The translations under genes and the position numbers were made by a program. Under the pieces are notes generated by a model that was given only the letters and a program-made list of their open reading frames with translations, did not search any database and was not told the origin of the DNA. Below are positions 49,889-59,724 of a DNA stretch of 64,000 nt, piece after piece. The stretch is taken from contig NZ_BAGL01000127.1 of assembly GCF_000308875.1 (NCBI RefSeq), forward strand, positions 124,001 to 188,000, in the 5' to 3' direction. How positions within the stretch are numbered: position 1 is the first letter of the stretch; each line of letters starts with the position of its first letter. Origin of the DNA: Nocardia transvalensis NBRC 15921. GTDB taxonomy: Bacteria; Actinomycetota; Actinomycetes; Mycobacteriales; Mycobacteriaceae.

Positions 49889-50757
49889 CAGGCCACCCTC
49901 CTCTGCGCCGCCAGGTCGTTCCAGGCCCAGGTCAGCGTGCGGCGCGCCAGCACCGACAGGGCATGTTTGCGGTAGTCGGCCGTGCCGCGCACGTCGTCGA
50001 TCGGCTCGGCCGCGGCCGCGACCAGCTCGCCGAAATCGCGGGCCACCGCCTCGGTCAGCGGGGCCGGATCGTCCCACGGCAGCGCGTCGGCCAGATACTG
50101 TTCGGCCTCCGTCGCGCGCAGCGGGGTGGGTCCGGCCGATCCGATGCCCGCACCGGCGGTGCGGGCCTGGGGGCGCAGCGCCACCGCGAACGAGCACACC
50201 GCGATCACCATGGCGTTCCGGGTGCCGACCTTCGAGAAGTACTGCGGCCCCGCCGCCGGTTCGAGCCAGATCGCCCGGATCAGTTCGTCCGGCTCCAGCG
50301 CGTTCTTCTTGACCCAGACGTAGAAGTCGTCGATCGGGATCATGCGGGAGCCGCGCGCGGCGGATTCGACCTCGATCACGGCGTCCGCGGCGAGCAATGC
50401 CGGATGGGTGTCCCCGGCCGGGGACGCGGCGCCCAGATTGCCGCCCACCGATCCGCGATTGCGGATCTGTGGCGACCCCACGGTGCGCGCGGCCTGCGCC
50501 AGCGCGGGCACCTGCCGTCCCAGGTCACGGATGATCGTCACGTACGGCACGCCCGCGCCGATGCGCAGCCGGCCACCGATCTCCTCGGTGCGCAGCAGTT
50601 CACGGCAGGGATTGAGGTCCAGCAGCGCGTCCGGACGGCCCTTGTCGAAATTCAGCTCGACCATCACGTCGGTGCCGCCCTGGACGGGCACGGCATCGGG
50701 ACGGGCCGCCTTGATCTCGAGCGCCTCGGCCCAGTCTCCGGGTCGCAGGAATTCCAT
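49888..50757 (-). CDS. Xanthine dehydrogenase FAD-binding subunit
   Basis: 289 residues of the CoxM/XdhB family: VQGGTDVMVELNF, IGAGVPYVTIIRD and RNRGSVGGNLGAASPAGDT bind FAD. Reoxidised by NAD+. First gene of the operon; the ATG at 50757 has GGAG at -7, and a GTG six bases earlier is possible. The divergent pucR-like gene 240 bp away is its probable regulator. Confidence 0.9.
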   Translation of the reverse strand: MEFLRPGDWAEALEIKAARPDAVPVQGGTDVMVELNFDKGRPDALLDLNPCRELLRTEEIGGRLRIGAGVPYVTIIRDLGRQVPALAQAARTVGSPQIRNRGSVGGNLGAASPAGDTHPALLAADAVIEVESAARGSRMIPIDDFYVWVKKNALEPDELIRAIWLEPAAGPQYFSKVGTRNAMVIAVCSFAVALRPQARTAGAGIGSAGPTPLRATEAEQYLADALPWDDPAPLTEAVARDFGELVAAAAEPIDDVRGTADYRKHALSVLARRTLTWAWNDLAAQRRVA

Positions 50758-50998
50758 GGTCACTCCATCGGCATCTATCGGTGTTCCGCCAGTACACCCG
50801 CGCGGAGCACACCGCGGCCACGACCGGACAGACGAACTGTGGGCCAGTTCACATGGGGGTCTTTGTGCTTATCTCCAAACCGGATGACGGCCCGGTTTCC
50901 CGCGGTGACAGCGACGTTGCTCCGGTCACGACCGCATTACCCGCGCAACCCGCGTCAACTCCCGCGCGACGGGGCCGGGGCTGTTAGCGTCGGAATTC

Positions 50999-52498
50999 AT
51001 GCGGCTTCGTTCCCTGCTCACCATGCCGGATCTGGGCCTCGAGCTCGTCACCGGGGAAGAGGAGCTCGACCGCTTCGTGCGCTGGGTCGTCACCCAGGAT
51101 CTGCCCGACCCCAGCCGCTACCTGTCCGGCGGCGAACTGGTGCTCACGGGCATGCAGTGGCGGACAACCCCCGAGGACAGCGAGACGTTCGTCGCGGCGC
51201 TCGCGCGGGCCAAGGCGGCCGCGCTGGCCACCGGCGACGCCCGCTACGGCGCACCGCCCGAGGACGTCGTGGAGGCGTGCCGCCGCCACCGGATCCCGCT
51301 GTTCCGGGTGCACGAGACGGTGGCGTTCGCGACGGTCACCGAGCGGCTCACCCGCGACCTGTCCACCGGGCGGGCGGCGGACCTCTCGGCGATCCTCGAC
51401 CGGCACCGGCAGCTGGTGTCGGGCACGGGGCTGGGCTCGGTCCTGGAGCTGATCGGCCGCGATCTCGGCATGCGCTGCTGGGTGGCGTCCTCGACCGGGC
51501 GCGTGGTCGCCGGTCCGCAGGAGCCGCCGCCCGCGGAAGCCGTGACCGCATTCCTGAGCGCGAGTCGCCTGCCCTGCGTGATCACGGACGAGAACCGGCC
51601 CTATTCGCTGTTCGCCGTCGACGAGGACGGCACCTCCCGCGCCGCCGACTGGCTGCTGATCTTCGAGGGCGACTGCGCCGACTGGCCGGAGGCGCGGCGC
51701 GCGCTGACCGGCGAGCTGGCCGCGGTCGTCTCGTTGGAGCGCGCGCGGCAGGACGACCGGCAGAGCGCGGAGGGCCGGCTCGCGGAGGAGCTGGTCCAGC
51801 TGATCGTCTCCGACGCCAAACCGGCGGAGATCATTTCGCGCCTGGAGCTCACCGGGCTGGGCGCCGACGGCAGCTATGTCGCGGTGGCCGCCGCGGCCGA
51901 GGACGGGTTGCGGCCCAGGGAGTTACGCGTGCTGCTCCGCGAAATCCTGTACGGCAGAACGCCGGCCGCCGGTATCGTCGACGGCGAGGCGATCGCCTTG
52001 ATACCGACGGACCACTCCGTACTCGACGTCATCCAGGCCGCGGTGAACACCCTGGCGCCTGGGCTGGGCGCGAGCCGGCTGTCGATCGGGGTGAGCGGCA
52101 TCGTCGACGCCGAATCGCTGCGGGGCGCGGTCGACGAGGCCCGGCACGCCCGGCGGGTGGCCACCGACCGGCACGACCCCGCCTGCGTGGTCGGCCACGA
52201 GGAACTGGCCACCCACATGATGCTGCTGGCCAGCGTCCCCGACGAGGTGCGGCGGATGTTTCGGCTGCGCCTGCTCGACCCGCTGACCACCTACGACGAG
52301 AACAACAGCTCCGATCTCGTGCACACCCTCGAAATCTTTCTGGAGACCTCCGGATCCTGGGCCCGCAGCGCCGAGATCCTGCACGTGCACGTGAACACCC
52401 TGCGCTACCGGATCGCCCGCATCGAGGAGCTGACCGGGCGGGATCTGTCCCGGCTGGAAGACCGGGTCGACTTCTTCCTTGCGCTCGCGCTGCGCTGA
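50999..52498 (+). CDS. PucR-family purine-catabolism regulator
   Basis: 499 residues. N-terminal PucR domain (LRSLLTMPDLGLELVTG, DLPDPSRYLSGGELVLTG), GGDEF-like middle part, and a C-terminal CdaR/PucR HTH with EILHVHVNTLRYRIARIEELTGRDL. In Bacillus PucR controls purine degradation genes. Here it is divergent from the xanthine dehydrogenase operon, which strongly suggests the same duty. Confidence 0.88.
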   Translation: MRLRSLLTMPDLGLELVTGEEELDRFVRWVVTQDLPDPSRYLSGGELVLTGMQWRTTPEDSETFVAALARAKAAALATGDARYGAPPEDVVEACRRHRIPLFRVHETVAFATVTERLTRDLSTGRAADLSAILDRHRQLVSGTGLGSVLELIGRDLGMRCWVASSTGRVVAGPQEPPPAEAVTAFLSASRLPCVITDENRPYSLFAVDEDGTSRAADWLLIFEGDCADWPEARRALTGELAAVVSLERARQDDRQSAEGRLAEELVQLIVSDAKPAEIISRLELTGLGADGSYVAVAAAAEDGLRPRELRVLLREILYGRTPAAGIVDGEAIALIPTDHSVLDVIQAAVNTLAPGLGASRLSIGVSGIVDAESLRGAVDEARHARRVATDRHDPACVVGHEELATHMMLLASVPDEVRRMFRLRLLDPLTTYDENNSSDLVHTLEIFLETSGSWARSAEILHVHVNTLRYRIARIEELTGRDLSRLEDRVDFFLALALR

Positions 52499-52537
52499 CC
52501 GGTTCAGGCGACGGTAAGTGCTGGAGTGCCCTCCAGA

Positions 52538-52840
52538 TCAAGGGTTCGGCTCCGCCTCCGGCAGCGCGACCGTCACCGAGAGCATTGCCAGTCCCATATC
52601 GCGAATCATGTGATCCAGTCCGGCCAGGATCGCTGCGAGGGCGTTCTCCGTCTTGTCCAGCCGCACGGCGGGGGTCTCGTCACCGTCGAATACGGCGCCG
52701 ATCGCGTCCAGCCGTAGCCCGACGTCGAACAACTGCCGCACCAGCTGATCGGCGATCCCGGCGAATACCAGAGTGTTGCAACAACATTCGCCGGACACTG
52801 CGCCACACCCCAGCGCAACCCCCTCGTAGTTTCCCTGCAT
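52538..52840 (-). CDS. Small hypothetical protein with N-terminal Cys cluster
   Basis: 100 residues. Begins MQGNYEGVALGCGAVSGECCCNTLVFAG: four Cys within the first 21 residues, then an amphipathic helical part ending in PEAEPNP. No motif I can name. GAGGCGGT precedes the ATG. It stands alone between convergent and divergent genes. Confidence 0.5.
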   Translation of the reverse strand: MQGNYEGVALGCGAVSGECCCNTLVFAGIADQLVRQLFDVGLRLDAIGAVFDGDETPAVRLDKTENALAAILAGLDHMIRDMGLAMLSVTVALPEAEPNP

Positions 52841-53287
52841 ACCGCCTCGCTTCCTCGGAGGACGTGTAAACCCCGTTATTTCCGATATCGGACTGGGATA
52901 ACCCCGACCTCGAGCGGCTAAACCCGCCCGGATACGGGCATCTGCGCTGAAGACGCAGCGCCGCAAGAGCTTTCGCGCTAACTGCATGATCTGTCATGTA
53001 CCGAAGGCAGTCAGTGGCCCTTGGCGGCGCCCGCGCGGACGCGGCCGCCATGCCGACCCGGGCGAACGCACGGTGAACGAGGCGCGTCACGGCGGGTACC
53101 AAATGCCAAAGCGTTCAATCGGTTTCCGAGTTCGTTGTTCACCGCCGGGAGGCTGACCGTTCATCACGCCGCGTTAACGTTCCCGGGTCGTTTCCGGGGA
53201 CTGTGGATCAGCCCTGATGACCTGCCCGCTTCGAAGCTCGAGACCGTGCCCCGCGGGGTACCCACGGAGACGAATCAGGTTGTAGCG
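52841..53287. other. Gene-free gap before the VirB6-like gene
   Basis: About 450 bp. The frame of the downstream gene stays open from 53021, but that translation (MAAPARTRPPCRPGRTHG) looks non-coding. No promoter or operator could be assigned. Confidence 0.35.
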
Positions 53288-55735
53288 GTGAACAACTGGA
53301 TCACGGATCTACAGGATCCGGCGCGCCGGCGCCTGCCCGCGACCGGCCGGCGCTGCGGCGCGTGGCTGTCGGCCACCCGGCGACGGCGCTGGACGACCGG
53401 GCTTCTGCTCGGCGTCTTCGTCCTGTTCGTGTGTCCCGGGCTACTCGGGACCGCGGCCACGGCGGCGACGGGCGGTCACAGCGCCGGCTCGTCGGTCGGC
53501 AGCGCGCTCGGCTGGACGCATGTCAGGGACTCCTCGGGTGTCGAGGCGTCCGGCTATCTGTTCGCGACCGATCACGGCGGCGTCTTCAGTCCCGGGAATA
53601 CAGCGATGTCCATGGTTCTCGGGCTGGAGTTCGCGGGCTGGAAGATCATCGTCATCACGGCGATCTGGCTCATCGGCTACGCCCTGAGCTTCGAGTGGCT
53701 CGCCCTCTTCGCCAAGGTGCTGACCGGGGTGGCGGACGCGCTCACCGGGCAGATCGCCACCCCGCTCATGCTCGTGACCGCCGCGACGATCGGCGCGGTG
53801 TGCGTCGCGTGGTTCGTCGTGCGCGGCTACTACAGCAAGGCCACCGTGCAGGTGGTGACGATGCTGATGGTCGCGACGATCGGGCCGATATTCCTCGCCG
53901 AACCGCTGGCCGACGCGCTGTCGCCACACGGATTGCTCGCGGAGGGACGCGATCTCGGCATCTCGGTGGCGGCCGGGCTGGCCGGGAACGGGCGCGCCGA
54001 TCCGGCCGGGACGGTCGCGACGCTCCAGAACACGCTGACCGACAATTTCGCGCGTCGGCCGCTGCAGGTGTGGAATTTCGGGCACGTCGTCGACAGTTCA
54101 CCGGCCTGCCGCGCGGCGTGGTCGGCGAGTATCGCGACCGGCGACGAGGACGTCGTCAAGCAGGCCATCGGCAGATGCGGCGACCGTGCGGCGCGGGCCT
54201 CGATGGACAATCCCAACTTCGAACAGGTCGGCACCGGACTGCTGCTGCTCGTCGCCGGCGCGATCATGCTCGCCTTCGGGGCGGTGCTGGCGGTGAAGGT
54301 GATCCGGACGGCACTCGACACGATCTACCACGGCCTGATGTCGATATTCGGTTTCGCCGCAGGCGGTTTCGTCTACGGACCGACGCAGACGTTCCTGATC
54401 CGCAACCTGATCGACGGCGTGGTCGCCGCCGCGCGCATGACGGCCTTCACCATATTTCTCGGGGTGTACGTGCTGATCCTCGGCAATCTGTTCGCGCTCG
54501 CGGGCGACCAGGTCATGGTGGTGTTCATCGTCGGGGCGATCGTGGAGATCGTCGCCATCTCGCAGCTGCGGCGGCTCAGCGCGAGCCTGGACCGGGGCAA
54601 CGAGTGGCTCGCCAACCGCGTCGCGCTGGCCGTCCAGGGCGGTGGCGGCGGCCGCGGCTCGGGCTCGTCGGGCGGGAAGGCGCTGGGGATGGGCGAGATC
54701 GGCGTGAAGCACTCGGCGCATATGGGCCTGCTGCCCGCGCTCGCCGCGGTCAGCACCGTCAACAACTCGCCGGTGTCCGAATGGCTGACCGGCGTGCGGT
54801 CACCGCTGCGCCTGAATTCGCGCATGGAATCGCATGCGCAGCGTGGCCAGTGGGGGTTCTGGGGCGCGCCGGGCGTCGGCGGTCCCGGGGGCACCTACGC
54901 GCGGTCCTACATGAAATGGGAGCAGTACGAGGCCGGCGCCCGGGAGGCGGTCCGGCAGAACGGCGGGGTCAACTCGTTCCGGGGCGCCGCCGCGGCGTTG
55001 CAGGGTTTGGAGGACGTCGGCGGCGGTACCGGTGACGGGTGGGCCGTGCTGCGGTCGCTCGGCTTCACCGACCGGAACGTCATGAGGCATGCGATTCGAT
55101 CCTGGGAGATCGTCGACGCGAACGCGGCCGGCGAGACCCTGGCCGACAAGCATCTCGGCCATGTCGTCGCGGCGGCCAAGCGGGCGCAGGAATCGGCGAA
55201 CAATCTCGTGAACGGTCACGGCACCGCCGAGGAGGCCGCGGCCGATATGGCGACGCTGCAGGCCGCCGCGTTCCGCTTCCATCGCGCGAATCCGCCCGGC
55301 GTGAGCCTCGAGCGCGGCGCCTACACGAACGAGCAGCAGGCCTTCATCGACGACTACATGAACGATCCGACGGCCGCGAAGTTCAAGCAGTTGCAGGGCC
55401 TGGCGGACGGCGACACCCAGCACGCGACCGGGATGCTGCAGAACGTCGGTGGCAGGGACGGCGCCGGGCGCATTCTGCAAGCGATCGGAAACCGGCACTC
55501 CACCGACGTCCTGGACTCGGTCAACAGGATGATCGCCGATCCGACCGACTTCCAGCGGATGCGCGACGCCCGGCGCCAGATCGCCAACGCCGGCACCACC
55601 GACCAGTGGGCCTCCGGCCGTTCCCGGACCCCGTGGAACTCGCTGGCCACACCGAACGCCCAACCGCCGTCGGTCGCCTGGCAGAACGCGTGGCGCACGG
55701 CGATGAACGGCCACGTCATCAGGTTGCTGAGGTGA
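53288..55735 (+). CDS. Lone VirB6/TrbL-like multi-pass membrane protein
   Basis: About 815 residues from the GTG at 53288 (VNNWITDLQDP). A signal-like segment at about 36-58 (TTGLLLGVFVLFVCPGLLG) precedes seven or so membrane helices up to about residue 430. A Gly/Ser linker (GGGGGRGSGSSGGK) and a 350-residue soluble C-terminus follow. This plan, a hydrophobic core of VirB6/TrbL type with a large tail, is that of type IV secretion channel proteins of actinobacterial conjugative elements. No other conjugation gene is in the window. The start is uncertain. Confidence 0.6.
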   Translation: MNNWITDLQDPARRRLPATGRRCGAWLSATRRRRWTTGLLLGVFVLFVCPGLLGTAATAATGGHSAGSSVGSALGWTHVRDSSGVEASGYLFATDHGGVFSPGNTAMSMVLGLEFAGWKIIVITAIWLIGYALSFEWLALFAKVLTGVADALTGQIATPLMLVTAATIGAVCVAWFVVRGYYSKATVQVVTMLMVATIGPIFLAEPLADALSPHGLLAEGRDLGISVAAGLAGNGRADPAGTVATLQNTLTDNFARRPLQVWNFGHVVDSSPACRAAWSASIATGDEDVVKQAIGRCGDRAARASMDNPNFEQVGTGLLLLVAGAIMLAFGAVLAVKVIRTALDTIYHGLMSIFGFAAGGFVYGPTQTFLIRNLIDGVVAAARMTAFTIFLGVYVLILGNLFALAGDQVMVVFIVGAIVEIVAISQLRRLSASLDRGNEWLANRVALAVQGGGGGRGSGSSGGKALGMGEIGVKHSAHMGLLPALAAVSTVNNSPVSEWLTGVRSPLRLNSRMESHAQRGQWGFWGAPGVGGPGGTYARSYMKWEQYEAGAREAVRQNGGVNSFRGAAAALQGLEDVGGGTGDGWAVLRSLGFTDRNVMRHAIRSWEIVDANAAGETLADKHLGHVVAAAKRAQESANNLVNGHGTAEEAAADMATLQAAAFRFHRANPPGVSLERGAYTNEQQAFIDDYMNDPTAAKFKQLQGLADGDTQHATGMLQNVGGRDGAGRILQAIGNRHSTDVLDSVNRMIADPTDFQRMRDARRQIANAGTTDQWASGRSRTPWNSLATPNAQPPSVAWQNAWRTAMNGHVIRLLR

Positions 55736-56759
55736 CCCCGGGCCGACCGCGCCGCGGCGCGGGAGCCGGTGGCGTCAGTCGCCCGTCGGCGGTATGCGTG
55801 CCCGCTTGTTTCAGCCGCCGCAGCACGGGCGACAGTTCGAAGCTGTGCACGCCGTCCAGGGCGGCCATGCGCGTGGTGACGTACCGGTACAGATCGTCGG
55901 CGTTGTCGCAGGACAGCACGGCGAAAAGGTTGAACGGCCCGGTGATCGCGGCGGCGTAGGCGGTCTCCGGCTGGTCGGCGACGGCCCGCCCCACGGCGTC
56001 CAGGCGCACCGGGGCCACACCGAGCCAGAGGAAGGCGATCAGCGACGAGCCCTGGGCCGCCGGGGCGATATCGAGGTCGAAGTAGAGAATCCCGGCGGCC
56101 TGGAGCGCTGCGATACGCCTGGTCACCCGGCCTATCGTCAGACCGGTGGCGCGCGCGAGCACCGAGTAGCCGGTGCGGCCGTCGCGGGCCAGCAGGTCGA
56201 GCAGGGCTGTATCCTCCGGGCGCAGGCTCGGGTCGTCCTCGGTCCCGTCGACCGCGGGCGGTGGCGTGTCCTGCCCGGATCGTCGGCCGCGCCAATCTCT
56301 GACGTCCCGGCCGAGGAAACGGTGCAGGATCATCGAGGCGGAGATGTCGTGCACGGGCGCGCTGCGCCGCAATCGCTGCACCAGCAGATCGTCGCGGTCC
56401 CCCGGGCTGCGCGGGTGCAGCGAGAAGACCACCTCGGCGCCCGCGGCGGCGATCGAAACCCACGCCGCGTCAGGACGTTTCGCCAGCGCCTCGGCGACCT
56501 GCTGGGCCCCGTCGGGGCGGCAGCGGACGCGCACGATCCAGTCGTTCTCGCCGACCGCGGGCGCGTCGACCGCGCCGATCACGCGCACCACGCCGTCGCG
56601 CCGCAGCCGCCGGTACCGCCGCGCGACCGTCTGCTCGGCCACCCCCAGTTCGGCGCCGACGCGGCTGAACGGCCGGCGCGGATCCAGCTGGAGGATCTGC
56701 ACGATCTGTCTATCCAGCGCGTCCAGGGAGGACAAGTTGTGCATTTCTGCCGCTGCCAT
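55719..56759 (-). CDS. Lrp/AsnC-family regulator with two HTH/ligand repeats
   Basis: 346 residues, twice the usual AsnC length. First HTH near 12-55 (LDALDRQIVQILQLDPRRPFSR), second near 180-225 (DTALLDLLARDGRTGYSVLA), each followed by an RAM-like ligand half. Double AsnC proteins occur in actinomycetes. It is divergent from an MFS exporter gene, its likely target. The gene end overlaps the convergent VirB6-like gene by 17 bp. Confidence 0.85.
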   Translation of the reverse strand: MAAAEMHNLSSLDALDRQIVQILQLDPRRPFSRVGAELGVAEQTVARRYRRLRRDGVVRVIGAVDAPAVGENDWIVRVRCRPDGAQQVAEALAKRPDAAWVSIAAAGAEVVFSLHPRSPGDRDDLLVQRLRRSAPVHDISASMILHRFLGRDVRDWRGRRSGQDTPPPAVDGTEDDPSLRPEDTALLDLLARDGRTGYSVLARATGLTIGRVTRRIAALQAAGILYFDLDIAPAAQGSSLIAFLWLGVAPVRLDAVGRAVADQPETAYAAAITGPFNLFAVLSCDNADDLYRYVTTRMAALDGVHSFELSPVLRRLKQAGTHTADGRLTPPAPAPRRGRPGVTSAT

Positions 56760-56862
56760 GGGAGGAAATGTACGCCGAAAGGCCGTTCACACGACTCGAT
56801 CGATCGATATCCGGATACTCGAGCCCCGTTCGACTACCGAATTTCGAGAGAGGACAACGGTT

Positions 56863-58368
56863 TTGCGCAGATGGCTACCGCTACTGACGGTATGTCTGGG
56901 CACCTTCATGCTGCTCATCGACGTCACGATCGTGAATGTGGCGCTCCCCGACATCCAGCACGATCTCGGCGCGTCGTTCGGCGCGCTGCAGTGGGTCGTC
57001 GACGGCTACGCGCTGGCCATGGCCGCCCTGCTGCTCGGCGCCGGCTCCGTGGCCGACCTGGCCGGGCATCGGCGGACCTACCTGGCCGGACTCACGCTGT
57101 TCGCGGCGGCGTCCCTGGCGTGCGGGCTCGCGCCGAATCCCGCGGTGCTCATCGCCGCCCGGATCGTCCAGGGCGCGGGTGCGGCGGCCATGTCGTGCAC
57201 CAGCTTCGCGCTGTTGAATCGCTGCTACACCGGATCCGATCGCGCCACCGCCTACGGCCTGTGGGGCGCGGTCGCGGGGGCGTCCTCGGCGATCGGGCCG
57301 ATCGTCGGCGGCGTGCTGACCGACGCGGCGTCGTGGCGGTGGATCTTCTTCGTCAACCTGCCGGTCAGCGTGGTCGCGATCGTGCTGTGCGCCCGGGTGT
57401 TCGACCACGACCGGCCACACGGCGGCCGGGTCGACCTCGGCGGGACGTTGTCGTTCACCGCCGCCGCGGCATCCGCCACCTACGCGCTGATCCGCGCCGG
57501 TGAGGACGGCTGGTCGCAGGCGGTCGTCTGGTGGGCGGCGGCGGTCGCGGTGGCGGCGTCGGCGGTGTTCCTGGTCATCGAGAATCGTTCGCGGCACGCG
57601 ATGTTCGACCTCGCGCTGCTGCGCAACCGACGGTTCACCGGAGTTCTGATCGCCGGTGCGGCGCTGTTCTTCGCGGCGTTCGGGGCGTTGATGTACACCC
57701 AGATCTGGATGCAGTCGGTACTCGGGCTGAGCGCGATCCAGGCCGGGTTCGTCGGACTTCCCCTGTCCGCCATGGCCTTCGCGGTGTCGGGGGGCATCGG
57801 CAGATTCCTGCACGGGCCCGGCGCGGGTCCTGTCATCGGTGGCGGCTTACTCATCGTCGGCGCGGGCGGTGTGCTCGGCGCGCTGCTGGTGCACGGCGAC
57901 TCCGCTTGGGCCGCACTGATTCCCGGCTTCCTGGCTATCGGCCTGGGTGTCGGGCTGGCCACCGCGACACTGGGTTCCGCCGCGACGGCGGCGGTGTCGT
58001 GGCAGCGCGCCGGAATGGCCACGGGCGCGTTGAACACCGCGCAGCAGCTCGGCTTCACCGTCGCCATCGCTACGCTCGGCAGCGCCTTCACCGCGCGTGC
58101 CCGGGACGTGCTCGCCGCGCACGCGGTACCTGATCCGGACGCCACCGCACGCGCGGTCGCGGGCGGGCAGACGCCCATGCTGCTCACCCACGCACCGGCC
58201 GAGCTACACGACGCGATCCGGACCGCCGCGGCGGCGGGCGTCCAGGGCACCCTCGCCGCCGCCGGGTGCATCGGCATCTTCGGAGCCGTGGCCACCGCCG
58301 TCCTGCTGCGAAACCGGCGTCGCGACACCCTCGAGGCCGCTCCCGTTACGGAACCCTCGCGGGCCTGA
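56863..58368 (+). CDS. MFS drug exporter, 14-helix DHA2/QacA type
   Basis: 501 residues with 14 helices. FMLLIDVTIVNVALPDIQHDL is motif D1 of the DHA2 family, RRTYLAGLTLFAAAS motif A, and GAVAGASSAIGPIVGGVL motif C of antiporters. Probably exports hydrophobic or cationic compounds by proton antiport. The start is a TTG about eight bases after GAGAGAGGA. Divergent from the AsnC-type regulator. Confidence 0.88.
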   Translation: MRRWLPLLTVCLGTFMLLIDVTIVNVALPDIQHDLGASFGALQWVVDGYALAMAALLLGAGSVADLAGHRRTYLAGLTLFAAASLACGLAPNPAVLIAARIVQGAGAAAMSCTSFALLNRCYTGSDRATAYGLWGAVAGASSAIGPIVGGVLTDAASWRWIFFVNLPVSVVAIVLCARVFDHDRPHGGRVDLGGTLSFTAAAASATYALIRAGEDGWSQAVVWWAAAVAVAASAVFLVIENRSRHAMFDLALLRNRRFTGVLIAGAALFFAAFGALMYTQIWMQSVLGLSAIQAGFVGLPLSAMAFAVSGGIGRFLHGPGAGPVIGGGLLIVGAGGVLGALLVHGDSAWAALIPGFLAIGLGVGLATATLGSAATAAVSWQRAGMATGALNTAQQLGFTVAIATLGSAFTARARDVLAAHAVPDPDATARAVAGGQTPMLLTHAPAELHDAIRTAAAAGVQGTLAAAGCIGIFGAVATAVLLRNRRRDTLEAAPVTEPSRA

Positions 58369-58439
58369 CCGGATACCGGCAGCGCGTGCGGTTCGGGGTG
58401 ACGGCCGACCGCCGCGCGCTGCCGGTAGCGTGGATCGGC

Positions 58440-59621
58440 ATGGCAGCGCCGCACCCCGCACTCTCGACTCCGGGCACCCGGACGCTGGCGGCCGCGTGCC
58501 GGGCCGATATCCCGGCGCTGACCAGGCGGTTGATCTCGGCGATCTTCACCGACAATCCGGAGTGGACCGACTACACCTCGGTGCCGCGGGCCGATCTGCG
58601 CGACGGGTGCAAGCGGTATCTGACGCGGATCCTGGAGTTGCTGGGTGGGGCGGGCGGCGATCCGGAGCACGACGATGTGGCGGCCTCGATCGGCAGGCAT
58701 CGGGCCGAGCAGGGAGTGCCGATGGAGGCCATGCTGCGGACGTTCCGGCTCGGCGGCGGCATCGTCTGGGAGGCGCTGCTGGATCAGGCCGAGGACGCCG
58801 GGCCGCAGGTGATCCGGGAGGCCGGGACCGCGATGTGGACGGTGATCGACGGGCTGTCCTCCGCACTGGTCACCTCCTATCGCAATACCGAGCTCGAGCA
58901 GGTGCGCCGCGACGAACGGCGGCGGCACGCGCTGATCGAGGACCTGCTGGCGGGGCGGGCGCACGATGCCGGATTCGCCGCCCGCGCGGCCCGCGAGCTG
59001 AATCTACCCGCGCAGGGCGCGTATCTGGTGGTGGCGGCGCGCGGCGACGGGCGGCCGCTGCGGGCGGGAGCCGAAACCACGTTGTCGGCGTTGGGAATTC
59101 GGTCGGTGTGGCACGACCGGGTGGATACCACGATCGGGCTGGTGGCGCTCGAACATCGCGGCGCCGACGCCGTGCTGCGCCACCTGCGGCCCCTGGTACG
59201 CGGGCGCGCCGGCGCCTCCCCCGCCGTTCCCGGCCTGGCACAGGTGGATTCGGCGCACGCGCTGTCGCTCATCGCGGTCGAAACGCTGTCCGAGGACGCG
59301 ACGGGCCTCGTGTCGCTCGACGAGCGATACCAGGAGGCGCTGCTCGTGCACTCCCCCGGCCTCACCGATCTGCTGCTGGACCACGCCCTCGGCCCGGTGC
59401 TGCGCCTGCCCGAGAAGGAGCGCGACATCCTGCTGCGCACACTGTCGGCGTGGCTGGCCGAGAACTGCTCCGCCGCCAACGCCGCCCCCCGCCTGCACTG
59501 CCACCGCAATACGGTGATCAATCGGCTGCAACGCATTTCGACGCTGCTCGACCGGCCCTTGGAAGGCCAGCGCTCCTACGTCGAACTGTCGCTCGCGCTG
59601 GCCGCCCTCGAATTACGCTGA
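58440..59621 (+). CDS. PucR/CdaR-type HTH regulator
   Basis: 393 residues. Helical N-terminal domain (ADIPALTRRLISAIF), weak GGDEF-like middle, and C-terminal HTH LHCHRNTVINRLQRISTLL of the PucR/CdaR group. It lacks the N-terminal PucR domain of the purine regulator at 51 kb, so it belongs to a different subgroup. Follows the MFS gene by 71 bp on the same strand; target unknown. Confidence 0.8.
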   Translation: MAAPHPALSTPGTRTLAAACRADIPALTRRLISAIFTDNPEWTDYTSVPRADLRDGCKRYLTRILELLGGAGGDPEHDDVAASIGRHRAEQGVPMEAMLRTFRLGGGIVWEALLDQAEDAGPQVIREAGTAMWTVIDGLSSALVTSYRNTELEQVRRDERRRHALIEDLLAGRAHDAGFAARAARELNLPAQGAYLVVAARGDGRPLRAGAETTLSALGIRSVWHDRVDTTIGLVALEHRGADAVLRHLRPLVRGRAGASPAVPGLAQVDSAHALSLIAVETLSEDATGLVSLDERYQEALLVHSPGLTDLLLDHALGPVLRLPEKERDILLRTLSAWLAENCSAANAAPRLHCHRNTVINRLQRISTLLDRPLEGQRSYVELSLALAALELR

Positions 59622-59724
59622 GTCCAGCGTCGATACGCGGTCGCGTATCGAGGGCATGATCGTGAGCCGCGCGCACAGCCGGAGTCCGCGCGCGGCCGTG
59701 GCGTGCATTGTGGTGGGGGCGCTG

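Noticed and set aside
49963..52869. 968-codon plus-strand frame
   Set aside because: Arg/Pro/Gly-rich shadow lying over the FAD subunit (opposite strand) and the PucR gene (other frame).
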